Of a stretch of DNA of 64,000 bases, positions 25,094 through 37,500 are shown in pieces. Within the stretch, counting starts at the first letter, position 1. Every line of letters begins with the position of its first letter. The translations under genes were made by a program, and so were the position numbers. The notes beneath the pieces are model-generated. The model saw nothing but the letters and a program-made list of their open reading frames with translations. It did no database searches and was not told the DNA's origin. The DNA comes from Theristus sp. LFF4_11 (Eukaryota > Nematoda > Chromadorea > Monhysterida > Xyalidae): assembly GCA_030248135.1 (NCBI GenBank), contig JASANC010001532.1:100558-164557 (forward strand), given 5' to 3'.

Positions 25094-25191
25094 CTCTGGG
25101 GGGGTGTGTAGTGTACCCCCCCCCCCACCCCCCCCTCGCCCACGGTACTGCGCCCAAGCCCAGCACAAGGCAACAAAATTGCTGAATTTAA

Positions 25192-28100
25192 TTGCTGCCG
25201 CCAGCCGTCGTCATGCGATATTGGACCAAATCTGGAAAGAATAAGTGGCCGGCTGCGGCAGATCGGCATGACAACTCGCAAATCGAAAAAATAGTTGCAC
25301 AATATGGCGACGAAGTTGGTAACAACACAATGATTTATTCTTTCTTGCTTTTTAAGGTTTTTGGATTGCTTGTAGTGGCCGTGGCACACAGATTGACGAA
25401 TTCATGCCCGCGCTGTTCAGTATCAGTGGAGTTGCAGAAGTGTTTCATTTTAACCCAAGAACATAGCACCGTGCTTCTTCGATTACGCTGCATACAAGTC
25501 ACCTTTCTTCAACAAGACTCTTTTCACCTTAACCTGGCGTGTGTGACGTCATCGTGGAAATGAAACGATTAGGAAGTCGATTCAATCACACAAAAATTAC
25601 AATAAAAAGAGGGGCTTCTTGAAGCAGTAGTTTGCGACGCAGTTAGCTATGCGTTATTAAATACTGCTTTATGAATGCCACGTAATAAGAACTTCACACC
25701 ACGTCAGTCAGTTTCATTCTGCAGTGCACAGCATAATACCAAAGAAGTGTAAGACACCATGAGTAGACAAGCCAAAACACAACAGAAACCGAAAACATAC
25801 AATAAAGCGTCAGAAAATTTGCAGAGTAGCACGAAAAAAACAAAAGAAAACGTTATAACACAAACGAACAATGTAAAGCGAGCAAAAAACGAGTGATAAA
25901 GCAAGGCGGTCACATTCACAAGCAAAGCTTAAGCAGAAGTTTCGAGGTTTGGTTTCCATTTTGGCAAACGTTGACGTCTTACTGCGGCCTAGCAGTTTTT
26001 CAATCAGAGCAGTATTGTTGATTGCACGCTTGAAAGCCGAAATCGGCAGGTTGGCAATGGACTGATCGAACAGGTTGCAAGCGGAAGCAGTGATGGAACA
26101 CAGCGCATTCGAGGAGGCGTACGGCACGTCGGCATGATGAGTCATACAGGTGGCTGTGGTTGGTGACCACGCGATTCTCTGCTTCTTTGAGGCATTGCTG
26201 ACGAGGCGGCTTTTCACGACTGAGCAGAAATGCAGAATATGCTGCATCACGTGGTCACCAACCAATCTGCTGACTGCATGCGATACACAAATAGACACAG
26301 ACTGTCGCATGATTTGAATCGATTTCAGAAAATTTGGCTGAACTTCACATCGTTCGATAAAATTCCTCTGTCGCGACGAACACTGGAGTGTGAGTAAACG
26401 TTTGTTTCAAGCTTCACAGGGTGCCCTTCCGCGATTTCTGTTGTAAAATTGAACCACTTTTAGTACCTGTGTTATCATGTGAGTGGTGGCCAATGCCGAT
26501 TGTATCAGGTTGCGTTTTGTTACATTGCTACAGGTCTGCAGAAGCACAATTTCGTCGAACCAACCGAAATCCAACGGGACGCGCTGCGGCACGCGTTGCG
26601 AGGGCACGATCTGCTTGGTGCGGCCAAGACTGGCAGCGGAAAAACGTTGGCTTTTTTGATACCAGTGAGACAGCCATGGTTTTGATTTGTGTTTGTACTA
26701 ACATTGCGTTTACAGTCAATCAGCAATTGTATCAACATGTGTAGATTGTTATAATAATGGTAGATAAATTAAAAAAACGGGCACTGGTCATGCGCAGCAA
26801 CCTAGACTTTTGGTCCGGGCTGATCCAGTCATGTGAAAAAAATACGTTTGAGTATCTGTGAAATCAATTGAAATGAAGTGTGCACGTCAAGCGGACGTTT
26901 ATGAAAGAACGTTACTTAGCAAGGCACGCATGGCTTGACCATAAAAATGCAGATACTTGAGCGTTTGTGGGCAAATCGATGGTCGCCAGTGGACGGGCTG
27001 GGCGCGTTGATCATTTCACCGACTCGTGAGCTGGCTTACCAAACATTTGAGGTTCTCAAAAAGGTTGGCGCCGGACACGACTTCTCAGCGGCATTGCTCA
27101 TCGGTGGCACGGTGAGTGTTTGTTGTGTGGCTAAAAACCACATGTAGCTGGTATTTTACCGTTGTGATGTTTGTGCAGTCAGTGAATCGACTGTGTGCGT
27201 CCATGGGCAGCATTGTTTGCCTGGTGTCACCGTTTGTTTATTGGACGTGCGCGTTTGCAGGACGTTGAGTACGAGAAGGCGCGTGTCGCGAGCACGAACA
27301 TCGTCGTGTGCACCCCAGGCCGTCTGCTGCAGCACATGGACGAAAATGCCACGTTCGATGCTGCCAATCTGCAGATGCTTGGTCTGTGTGCACCTGCAGT
27401 TGCGCATTGCACTCTGCGCAAAAGATCTGTTTTGTTTCAACTTGTCCACTAATTGTTGTGGTGATTCATTGATTGATTGTTCGTCTTGACCACCACCAAG
27501 TCATCCAGTTGTTATATTCAATTTATTTCAGTGCTAGATGAAGCGGATCGAATCTTGGACCTCGGTTTCAAAGAGCAGTTGAAGGCGATCATCGAGCATT
27601 TGCCAACTGAACGGCAGACACTTCTGTTCTCAGCGACACAAACAAAGTAGGATTTTGACGAACACAACAAGTGCACGCACATTGAATTTTTAATTTATTT
27701 CTTTCTTGAATGGTTATTTCTTGCTGTTTTTAGATCCGTAAAGGACTTGGCACGTTTGAGTTTGCGCGATCCTGTGTATGTGTCTGTGCACGAACACGCG
27801 ACCACAAGCACTCCCGATCAGCTGACTCAGGTTCATAAAATCTCAATTTTATCAATCTTCTTTTGTTGATTCAAAAAGAAATGTGACTGTAACTGTAATT
27901 TTCGCACCACCAGAGTTACGTGGTCTGTGAGCACCACGAGAAACTGAACTTCCTGTGGTCGTTTCTGTGCAGCCATCGCCGCAGCAAAGTCTTGGTGTTC
28001 ATGACCAACTGTAAACAGGTGCGCCAATTTGAGTCGAACTGAGCAGTGTTAGGTGCGCATGTACAGTGCAGTGTAAGCAAATGTTGCGTTGTGCACATGT

Positions 28101-31100
28101 GTGCTTGTGTTCAACAATGAAGCGCTCTACGTTGCCGTGCTCGCGCTGCAGAGGGAGCTCGTTTGCTGCGCCAGCACTGGCTCCGTTCACTTTCCACTTT
28201 GCCATTCCCCGTTGCGAACGCAGGTGCGTTTCATGCGCGAGGCGTTCCGCCAGATGCGTCTGCCGATGCAGGTGCTTGCGCTGTACGGCACAATGACACA
28301 GGCGAAACGCGTGAACGTTTACGACCAGTTCTCATCGCAACAAGCTGTCACACTGTTTGCCACTGATATCGCCGCCCGAGGACTTGGTTAGTGAACACAG
28401 CTGCTTACTGTCGACCGGTTGCACGCGTGTTGCTGATTGGTGTGTTAGTTCGTTTATTTGGTCTATCGATATAACCACCAGGCCAGGTGGGTGCAACTAG
28501 AGATGTAAGCTTCAAAAAAAAAATTTTTTTTTATTTTTTTTTAAAAAAGTAAAAAAAAATAAGCATTTTTTTTAATTTTTTTTATTAAAAATTTTTGAAA
28601 TTTTTTCTTTAATGTGCCCTGAAAATGCCGTTTTTGGCATAATTTTTCGAAAGTTCAACAAAAATTTTCTTTGACTTTACCTTGTCACTTAGTCTTCAAC
28701 GCTGCAGGTGGTATTCTGGATTGATTTATCGACTGTTTTCAGCCTTGGTGAGTGATGATCGACTCGCGCATTGAAGTACTTGAGCGTCGCAAAGGCTAGT
28801 TCAACAAATTCCGATGCCGCTAAGGTGAGATAGAAGCAGAGAACTCACATTTATGCATCGTTTTTCAGGATCTCGAAAGGTCGAAATTGCACTGTCTGCC
28901 ACTGCAAGCGTAACTTCGTTGGTTGCTCGTTGCTGTTTCGCCTCGTGTCGTCATGATCACACCGGTTTGTTGTTGAACTTGTTTCCGTGTTATTTGAGGT
29001 GAATTGAGAGGCAAAACACGAGACGTGATGTCGTCGGTGGGAAAATGGGGTCGCCGAAACCAAGTCTGAAATTTTCACCCTCCTCCCATATGAGTGGGGG
29101 TCATATGGTAAGTCGGTGGCTCCTCAGATGGTGATATTCGGACTCCCTGAAAAATTCTGAACAACTTTCATTTAAAAAAAAAATTTAAAAAAAAAATTTA
29201 AAAAAAAAAAAAAATAGAAAAAATTTTTTTTCTTGACATCTCTAGGTGCAACGCAGCCAAAAATTATCGTTTTCCAAAAAAAGACAACGTATCCGTTTTG
29301 CTGGTTTCGCCAGGTCTGTATCTCAAATATAAATGCAGTGTGTGCTAATTGCGTTTACAGCAAGCGTGCCAATTCGCTGGCCCATTTCAGATTTTCCGCG
29401 CGTTGACTGGGTTCTGCAACTGGATTGTCCAGCGGACGCCGAGGATTACATTCACAGGGTTGGCAGGACTGCGAGACATCGCAGCATCGGTGAGGCGCTG
29501 CTCGTGCTGGCGCCCGAACAGCAGCAACGAATGCTGCAGCTGCTCGCACAGCGCAACATCCCCATCGAGAAAATCAGGTCACTGTTTGACATTGGTTGAT
29601 TTCCATGTTGACATTGTTTTATTGATGCTATCAACATTTCAGTGTCAACCAAAAACGTTTGAGTGACGTGAGCGGCAAACTGCAAGGTGCTCTTGTGAAG
29701 GAACCGCAGTTGAAGACATTTGCTCAGCGGGTCAGCTTGTTTGCAAGAACTCTGATGAAACTGAATGAATGAACACGGAAATGAAGCTTGCGTTCATGCA
29801 CCTTGAATTGCAGTGCGTTGTCGCCTACATGCGCTCGCTGCACAGCATGCGCGACAGGCAATTGTTCAATGTGCACAGCGTCGATCTGGCTGCGTACTCC
29901 AGGTGAATCGTTGCTCTGCTCGTTTGACTTTGGTGTTCTTCTTTTTCATAAAAAAACTGTGTCGATGAAACTGGGTGAGCGGATTGGTCGCACAAAATTA
30001 AAGTAAACTTGTCCACTTTCCACATTCCGAACGAACGAAAAAGTTGGATTTTGAACGCAGATCGATGGGGTTGGCCGTGACGCCACGTGTTCGTTTTCTG
30101 CAACGACAGAATCGTGGCCACGTGAAAAATGCAGACACAGGCGAACACCCTGAACATGAGGATGCTAAAGTTGGCACGCATGGAGAGACGGGATTCAGTG
30201 TTGACGACGCTGATGATGCAGACGAGGAGTGCTTGTTTACGATCAAAACAAAACGGCGTGACCAGGTTTGTTTGCTCCGAATATTTTCTGTTTAATTTTG
30301 GATAATTTCACGCAACTGAGCATTGTCCTTGCTGTGCTTTGAGGGTTTCGCGTCTTTGAGAACCGAAAACTGAAACGGAAATCCATGACGGAATGCACAT
30401 TGCAGCGGACACGGCAAGCATTGTCGCCAAAGGGTGACCCGCTGACGGGCGCGGGCGAGTGCAGATTGGTTGACTCCGATGGTGTCACTGGCTCAGTGCA
30501 ACGGCCCACGAACGCAGTCGTCAAGCCAGCACGCTTGTCACGTGGCGCTCTGGCGAAACGCTTGGCGAGAACGGGCGTTCGTCTGAATCAACATGTGAAA
30601 TTTCGCAATGATGATGACGACGAGTTGAGTGACGTGGGCGCCGATGACACGGTGGGATAGCATGCCAGAAGTGCTCAAGTTATTGCAAATTACTGTTTTG
30701 TTGGCCGTTGGACGATATTTGCATACCGAATAATCGTAGATTTCTTTGACTGGCACGAAGGCAACAGGCCACAGCACATTCTGGCAAACGTGTGAGCATT
30801 GCAGATGAAGAATGTGACCACAGTGCTAGAGGAGGCTGGCGGACTGGATCTGAATGAAGCGCAGCAAGCGATGCGCGATGCTGACGTCGGTGATCGCACG
30901 ACGTTCCGTGAACGGCTACGCCAAATACGAAGGGTCTGTCTTTCATTGTTTGATTTGGATTATTCCTTTTCATTCCAACGTTTTCCTTGATGCAGGAACG
31001 AAAGCGAAAATTGCGACAAGAACGGGAAGAGGCGAGGCAGCGTAGAAAACGAAAACGTAGACCTGATGGAGGGGAGGGTGACGAGCCGGTGGTGCAGCTT

Positions 31101-31250
31101 CGAGGATACGACGCGGCAGACGACCATGACAGTGGGGATGGTCAATGGGGGCAAGGGTGTGATGAAAAGGCTGATGAAATGGACAGTGCAGATGATGATG
31201 TTGATGTTAGCGCGGCCGAGAAAATGGCTGAACGACTGTTGCAATTATGA
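25192..31250 (+). CDS. DDX10: DEAD-box ATP-dependent RNA helicase DDX10 / Dbp4
   Basis: This RNA helicase works in nucleolar small-subunit rRNA processing (yeast Dbp4/Hca4). Exons: 25192-25314, 26329-26389, 26534-26664, 26953-27111, 27261-27381, 27533-27646, 27734-27830, 27914-28018, 28224-28386, 29391-29577, 29643-29730, 29814-29902, 30061-30265, 30416-30651, 30805-30933, 30996-31250. All helicase motifs are present: EPTEIQ (Q motif), AAKTGSGKT (I), PTRELA (Ia), TPGR (Ib), DEAD (II), SAT (III), ATDIAARG (V) and HRVGRTAR (VI). The DDX10-specific strings [12 protein letters not shown] and DLARLSL also match. The C-terminus is charged, with an [20 protein letters not shown] stretch and an acidic tail ending in LLQL. 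The start could be ATG 25192 or ATG 25213. A hAT-N2 MITE sits in the intron after motif V. Confidence 0.95.
25315..26328. other. First intron of DDX10
   Basis: This 1.0-kb intron has no recognised exon. At 25605-25690 it contains AGCAGTATTTAATAA-type sequence ending in CTGCTTTATGAATGCC. That resembles one side of the small foldback element at 60423-60511 and is possibly a decayed copy. A 166-codon minus-strand open frame here has no features I recognise. Confidence 0.5.
28498..29244. mobile_element. hAT-N2 MITE with TSD GGTGCAAC, in DDX10 intron
   Basis: This 747-bp element runs from TAGAGATGTAAG to CTTGACATCTCTA. The perfect 8-bp duplication GGTGCAAC lies at 28490-28497 and 29245-29252. It is almost identical to the 16060 copy, so transposition was fairly recent. 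It enlarges an otherwise short intron between helicase motifs V and VI. Confidence 0.92.
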
Positions 31251-31588
31251 TCTTGGGAGATTTTGCACGCTTTGAGGAAAATATTATAAGCTCATGAAAT
31301 GCTTCATCTAGCATTTCGCTCCCATTGCAGTTTCCAAAAAATTATATTGGTTGTTGGTTGGTCGATTTGTTATCTTTCTGTTGAGTTGTTGAGTTTGTTG
31401 TTGCTGTTTACTCTGTCATCACCTTTGATCGGCTTAAAATAAAGTTCTATCCTGCTTGGCACGCGTTTGTTTTGTGTCATTTGTTGGTTCTTCTTGAAAC
31501 CAAGGAAATACCTTTTGATTTTGTGGGCGAGATGAATCATGAGCTGGCAAGAGCTCGTGCGCAGGCCGTAACAGTACAATTGTTCAGT

Positions 31589-34500
31589 ATGACGAATGCG
31601 TACAAGCCAACGCCAGTGTTCAAGTACGGCTTGGCCGACAAGGGACTCACTGAAGACAATGTCTACTGGAAACGATACGAGGTGCGTTGTTTTGTGCGAT
31701 GCAATGGCTTTTGTGACATAAGCAGCAGCACATGACACGGCAGCACAGCTGTTTATGAATTTTCAGAAGATCGTCGTTCAAAAGGACACGAGCGTCGTCG
31801 ACAGTTTGACGTTCTCACCGGACTCGCCATTCCAGCTGGCTGCTACCAGCATGACGCGTGTACGCACTGCGTGAAATTCGTCATTTTTTCAGACAGAAAG
31901 TCGAGACCACCTGCTGGTGATTTTGTTGGCCAGTGTATTTTTATTTTTATTGTTCACTTTAGCTGGTATTGTACGACGAAACCGGCAGCGCGGTGCACGT
32001 GTTGTCACGCTTCAAGCAGCCGGCACGTTGCGCCGCGTACCGCGGTGACGGAGCGTTGCTTGCAGTGGGCGGCGATGAAGGCAGACTCAGGCTGTTCGAT
32101 GCGCACACCGGCGCGCGCTCCGTGCTACGCTCAATCGAGGCGCACAAACAGTCGGTCACTATGCTGTCTTTTGGTTCTGCGACTATTTCGTGCCTTTGTA
32201 TGTGTCATGAGAAGGAAATTAGTTTCAAGCTTGATGCGGCAATTCAAAGTGCCAGTGTCGTGTCTCAGGGACTCGGCCCAGTCACTTATTGAGCAATTTT
32301 TGAATTGCCGGCCGGATGAAGCATGACACCAATTACCGTTTCTTTCTGACATGCAGTGAATTTTGTTCATAAGAGAAAGAATAGGGAGTTAGAAAGCAAC
32401 TCAACACTATCGCGTGCGAGTTACGATTGCGATGCAGTTTCTACGTTCAGCATGCACGGGCACAGATTTATCGAGCAGTGTAGCAAGCGTTCATCACCGT
32501 TGCACACGTGCAGGCCCGTGCGTCGGTGTTGTTTCGCGCGCGCACGTCACTCGGTTGCTGCGAGTCGTCTGTTCTCGTTCTCGGACGATGCGACCGTGCG
32601 ATGCTGGGAGACGGCGCGCTCGGACGCACTGGCGGTGTGCTCGCTGGGCGCTGGCGTGCACACGGACTACGTCAGGGCTGGCGACTGCGCACATCGATCC
32701 GAGCACCTCGTCGTTGCTGGTGAGTCGCGCACTGCCGCCCTTGGATAGACGCACACCGTTCACACATGTGACACAGACTGCGCTCGCAAGCACACAACCA
32801 GCGATCGGCAACATCACGGCAGTAATCAGTCATCATCTCCACCTACACTTACTGCGGTTGCAAAATCTACTATCTACTATACTAAAAAAATACTTTGTCT
32901 GTCCGTCTGTCTGTCTGTCCAACTTTTTGCTATTTAAGGTAGCGAAATGAAAATGTTGCTATCACTTTTTAACATATCACTTTTTAACAATTTTGCTATG
33001 CGAATCATTTTCTCTCTTTTGGTTTTCAACAACGAGTCATCATGATTCATTCAGTTCTGTCATCAACGTTCCGTCGCAATGATCAGGTTGGTTGGTGATG
33101 TAAAAAATGAGATCATAATGTGCGGGAAAGAATTGCTACAAAGAAGTCATTATCTCACAGAACGGACGGCACATCCGATTACGATCGATAGCAAGAATTT
33201 GAAAAACGGATCTCCCAATAAAACGAATTTGCGACTTTGTAAAACCAACAGAAACGAAATGGGCTTTTGATTTTTTTCACACAAAAGTGGTTTTCCTGTG
33301 AATAATAATTGAATCCCATGCTTTTTTCCGAACTAAATACACCGGTAACATTGATGCGGAACGGAACGGAAGAGACGTCAAGAAAAAAAATTTCCTATTT
33401 TTTTCTTTAAAAAAATTTTTTTTTTAATTTTTTTTAAATGAAAGTTCAGAATTTTTCAGGGAGTCCGAATATCACCATCTGAGAAAATTTTTGTTGAACT
33501 TTCGAAAAATTATGCCAAAAACGGCATTTTCAGGCACATTAAAGAAAAAATTTCAAAAATTTTTAATAAAAAAAATAAAAAAAAATGCTTATTTTTTTAC
33601 TTTAAAAAAATAATAAAAATTTTTTTTGGCCGTTACATCTATGCGGAACATTCGATCAAAGCAAAATGAAACAGGTCATGAGGATCGATTGTAAGAGCAC
33701 TAAACAAACAGCAGTTTTTACAAGATTTTAACTCAAATTCTGTGACTTTCTAAAAGCAAAATTGTGGTGAACACAAATTTGCAATTTTGAACCAGCAGAA
33801 ACTGAAATCGTATTGTTTAAAAAACATTTTTGTGCAAAAGCGGGCTTACCATATAAAACACAAATGGGTTTGTGCAAATAAACGGGTATTGATTCCGGCC
33901 AGTTCTGTAAAATAAAAAAATAAACGGGCCTCTTTTGGTCAAACTTAGCGACTTTGAAAATGAAATTGTCAATCAATCAAGTCACGTTCGAACAATTCCA
34001 GTCAACCAGAAAAAATCAAGCGGGAACGACTTGCTAGCAGAGTTTAACTTAACTAACCGAGAACAAACGGGAACAGCAAATTGAATTAGCCAAGAAAAAA
34101 ATTTGTCAACAATTGCAAAATCAGTGAAACGGAATCAAGAGAAAAAGTTATAAAAGAATCATTTTTGACATTGACTGACACTGACTGACTGATTGAATTG
34201 ACACCTAATCGAAAAGCTTGGAAAATAAATATTTGAAACGTTTGAAAAGCACTTTTAGAAATTTAGCGGGTTCTCGAGCTACAAATAAAAACGGAAAGCT
34301 TGCCCCAAACAATAACCGTTATCAACGAATTTAAACGCATGAACTTGGTTTAAAAAATCAACACGTTTCTCTTTCCAGGAAAACACAAGCAAATAAATGT
34401 CGGTAAATCCGAGGGTGCACCTTGCTGTTAACAACTTACTTACAATTTCTTACCCGGGCCGTAGGCACGGGTCAACTGCTAGTCACTCACAATTACCGTG

Positions 34501-37500
34501 ACACAGTGTCGCCACGACACCCACATATGTGCATACATTCGATTTCTTTGGTATCTGGGTGTTTATAACACCTATCCAATTGCAAAAACTGTCACCCACA
34601 ACAATAAAGCGCACTTCAAAGTCGACTTGTTGACGCCACGTTTGTGCGATTGAAGTACATTCTCTCAATGCCGAACAGCACAGAAGCGAGCAGGCAGCCA
34701 ACGCACCACATGAGCACAGGCCCAGCGACTTCATAATGGTCAATGGAAGACCATCTGCGTTTAACCTCGTACATCAGTTCGCAAGCGAGCGGCAGATGTT
34801 TCGCCACCGCATCCTGGTGGTAGTGTTTACGGACTGGCCTGAACAGTCCGTCGTTCTGATTGATCAGTTCCGAGAAAACGCCATTCGCTTCTTCGTCGTG
34901 CTTGCGAAAGATCAAGCCGCACAAGATCTGTGGATAGTCTTGTGGCTCCAACAGTTTCACGTTGCATTTGCCGTCGTTGAAGCTGTCTAGCAATGACAGA
35001 TCATAGGCAGTGCCAACAGGCACGTAGTAGTTCTGCACGAGTTCGTTTATGTCAGAGTTCTCGTTGTAGTTCATCACTATCAGTGTCGTCTCGTTGTTGG
35101 CTAACATTTCTCGGATTCGTCCGAACATTTCAAACGAACTGACGTGGATCATGTCAATCATAAAACTGTTTCGGTCAACAATAAAACCGCGGAAGTTGTT
35201 AATCGCGTGCTCGTCTATCATTTTGTTCAGTGTCGGAATGCGCAGATCTGTCACCAGTTTCCGAGCAACTTCGTTTTCGTTAAACAGCATTAGATTGCCA
35301 AGTGTTTGTTGTGTGTTTCACGCACAAATACTGGTAGGACCATGACCCATGTAACTTTGTTAAAACCCGTTAAATCAACTTTATTGAACTGTCGTCACCA
35401 ATCAGCCCCCTAAAAGCGAATCTATTAAACTTCGACAAAACACAACTGGAACAAAACTTGAACGAACAATAGCAAATTAGCGTTGCTCTGAAACCGGTGC
35501 CTTTGCGAGTGTTCATGAAGCGTGCCATGAGCAGATTCTGAAACAGCGTCAGCACGTGCACGGACGCGACGCACAGACACGTCAGCAGACAGCGTTGTCC
35601 AACACGCGAATAGCCGGCCGCCAGTCGATCGTACTGACCCGTGAAATACTGAACATGTGTGAAAATGGGGCGCGTCGCGGTTGGTGTGACGTGGTGGTCG
35701 TGGAAAAGTCGAGCTGTAAGTCGCAGGCTGATGCAAATCACCAGAAACAGCGTCACAATCGAAACGTACACGTTCAGCGGGAACACGGACGCTGCCGTCA
35801 GAATGTCGTCGGCTGTCATTTGGCGTGGCATCGTGCGATACGCAAACATCATGCTCATGTGGATGTACGGATTCGAGAAATCAAAGCTTTGCTCGCGCTC
35901 CGCGGTGCTGCAGTAAAAGGAGCCCACGGTGTCGATGGTGCCGTTGTCGACCAGACCTAGCAGTCCAGTCCATTGCGCATTTGCATCGGTTGCATTGACG
36001 CCATGCGCGTTTTTCAAGCTCCCGTACCCCAAATGCTCGTAAGTGAGCAGCTCGTAGGGCGTGTCGGTCAACTCCAACATGTCCAGTACCGCCGTTAGGT
36101 CAGGGCTGGCCAGCGTGTGTGCGTTCGCGCCGATGCGATACACTCGGTTGTTGTTGTTGGGCAACATGTTCAACGCTGCTAAAGCCGGTTCCACGCCTGA
36201 GTGCACTTTTTTGATGCAACAGTAATGGATTTCCGATTTTTCACGGAAGGGTGTCTTGGGCTATGGCACCCTTCTTCCGTAAAACATCGTAAATCCATCT
36301 CTAAAATAGTGCAAACAGGTGTGGGACTGATTTAATCAAAGTTCAATAAATGTAGAAGTAGTAAAATGCTTCAAAGTACAACCACAGTACAACAATTCTC
36401 GATACAAAATGGTGAAAACTGCATTAAAAAATGAGACGAGCTGAAGACTGGATGAGCACGTGGTGTTATTGGAGTTTATTTAATGTGAGTTAATATTTGT
36501 TTGGCTTGAAACCTGAAGAACCCGCTGAAGGCTGCATTGGCTGGCGTGATGTTTGTCACCGTTCGTGCCACCACCCCCAAGGGGTGCAGTAATGGTGAGT
36601 TGCCGTAAAGAGCTTTGGCGGGCTCAGTGTGTTGCGTTTTTTGCCCATTTGCACGTGCATCGCATGCCTAGCCGCCGTGTCACAAAGAACGGAACAACGC
36701 ATAATTTGATTTACGCTGTTTTGCGTCATATTTTTGAAGACATGGTTTAGGCAATACATAAAGTTCGCTGTTTGCGGTTTTGCGAGGTAAGATAGACGCA
36801 TACCGCACTGCGGTGCTCCCTGGTTCGTCAGTGCGATGGGCACCAGAACTGCCGAAGGTGTTTTACCACAGACAGATCTTTATTAATAGTCTGGGTAAAA
36901 CATCAGCGAAACTAGAGAGCAGAATCTCACAAAATCAACCAGCAGAATCTCACAATAAAGCGACAAGCTGGTTTTCATCACTCTGAGTGCAGTTTTGTGT
37001 ATTTTATTTACTGGTGCTGCAGAAAATCATTTTGAGCATTTTTAAGCAGTAGTGGCTGTCTGGTTTAGGATCGTATGACCACAGGGTGACTTTGTGGGAC
37101 TGCCGATCGAGTGAGAGCAGCAAGCCTGCAGTGACGTTCCTACACGGCGCCCCGGTCGCCGATGTGCTCATGTTTCCCAGTGACCAGCTGCTCGTATCTG
37201 TTGGTATGTGTGTGTGCTCTTGCTCTTACTCATCACATGACGCTCCGAAATGTTCTTTGCTGACAAAAGATTGCTTTTTTGGTGAATTAAAAATACTCCA
37301 AAAAGGTATCAATTTAACAATGAGCGTGGGGCGCAAGAACATTTACAAACGTATGTGCAGGTGGTCTGTTTATGAAAGTGTGGGACACCTCAAATGCGAG
37401 CCGCCCGCTGGCCACTGTGACCACACACCACGGTGACATCATGCAAGTGCGCTTTGCGTCAAACTACACGCGACTGCTGACTGCTGCACTGGATAAGTTG

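Larger units (their letters stand above)
23118..25150. mobile_element. Poly-G/poly-C element with TSD CGCCCAAG
   Basis: Ends are CAGTACCGTCGTGGGC and GCCCACGGTACTG, flanked by CGCCCAAG at 23110-23117 and 25151-25158. The interior alternates 6-12 base G- and C-runs with a conserved A/T core at about 24030-24180. Two hAT-N1 copies are embedded. Its right end lies 41 bp before the first candidate ATG of DDX10. Confidence 0.85.

Noticed and set aside
14316..25389. The same peptide (RESEEPHMICKRLPNDS... to QNVTNCPQLS) open in several places
   Set aside because: It recurs only because the hAT-N1 MITE is present in several copies; the frame does not span the element, has no transposase features and is interrupted in other copies.
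25810..26310. 166-codon minus-strand open frame as a gene
   Set aside because: It lies wholly within the first DDX10 intron, has no recognisable domain, and its end runs into a hydrophobic low-complexity stretch; there is no support beyond openness.
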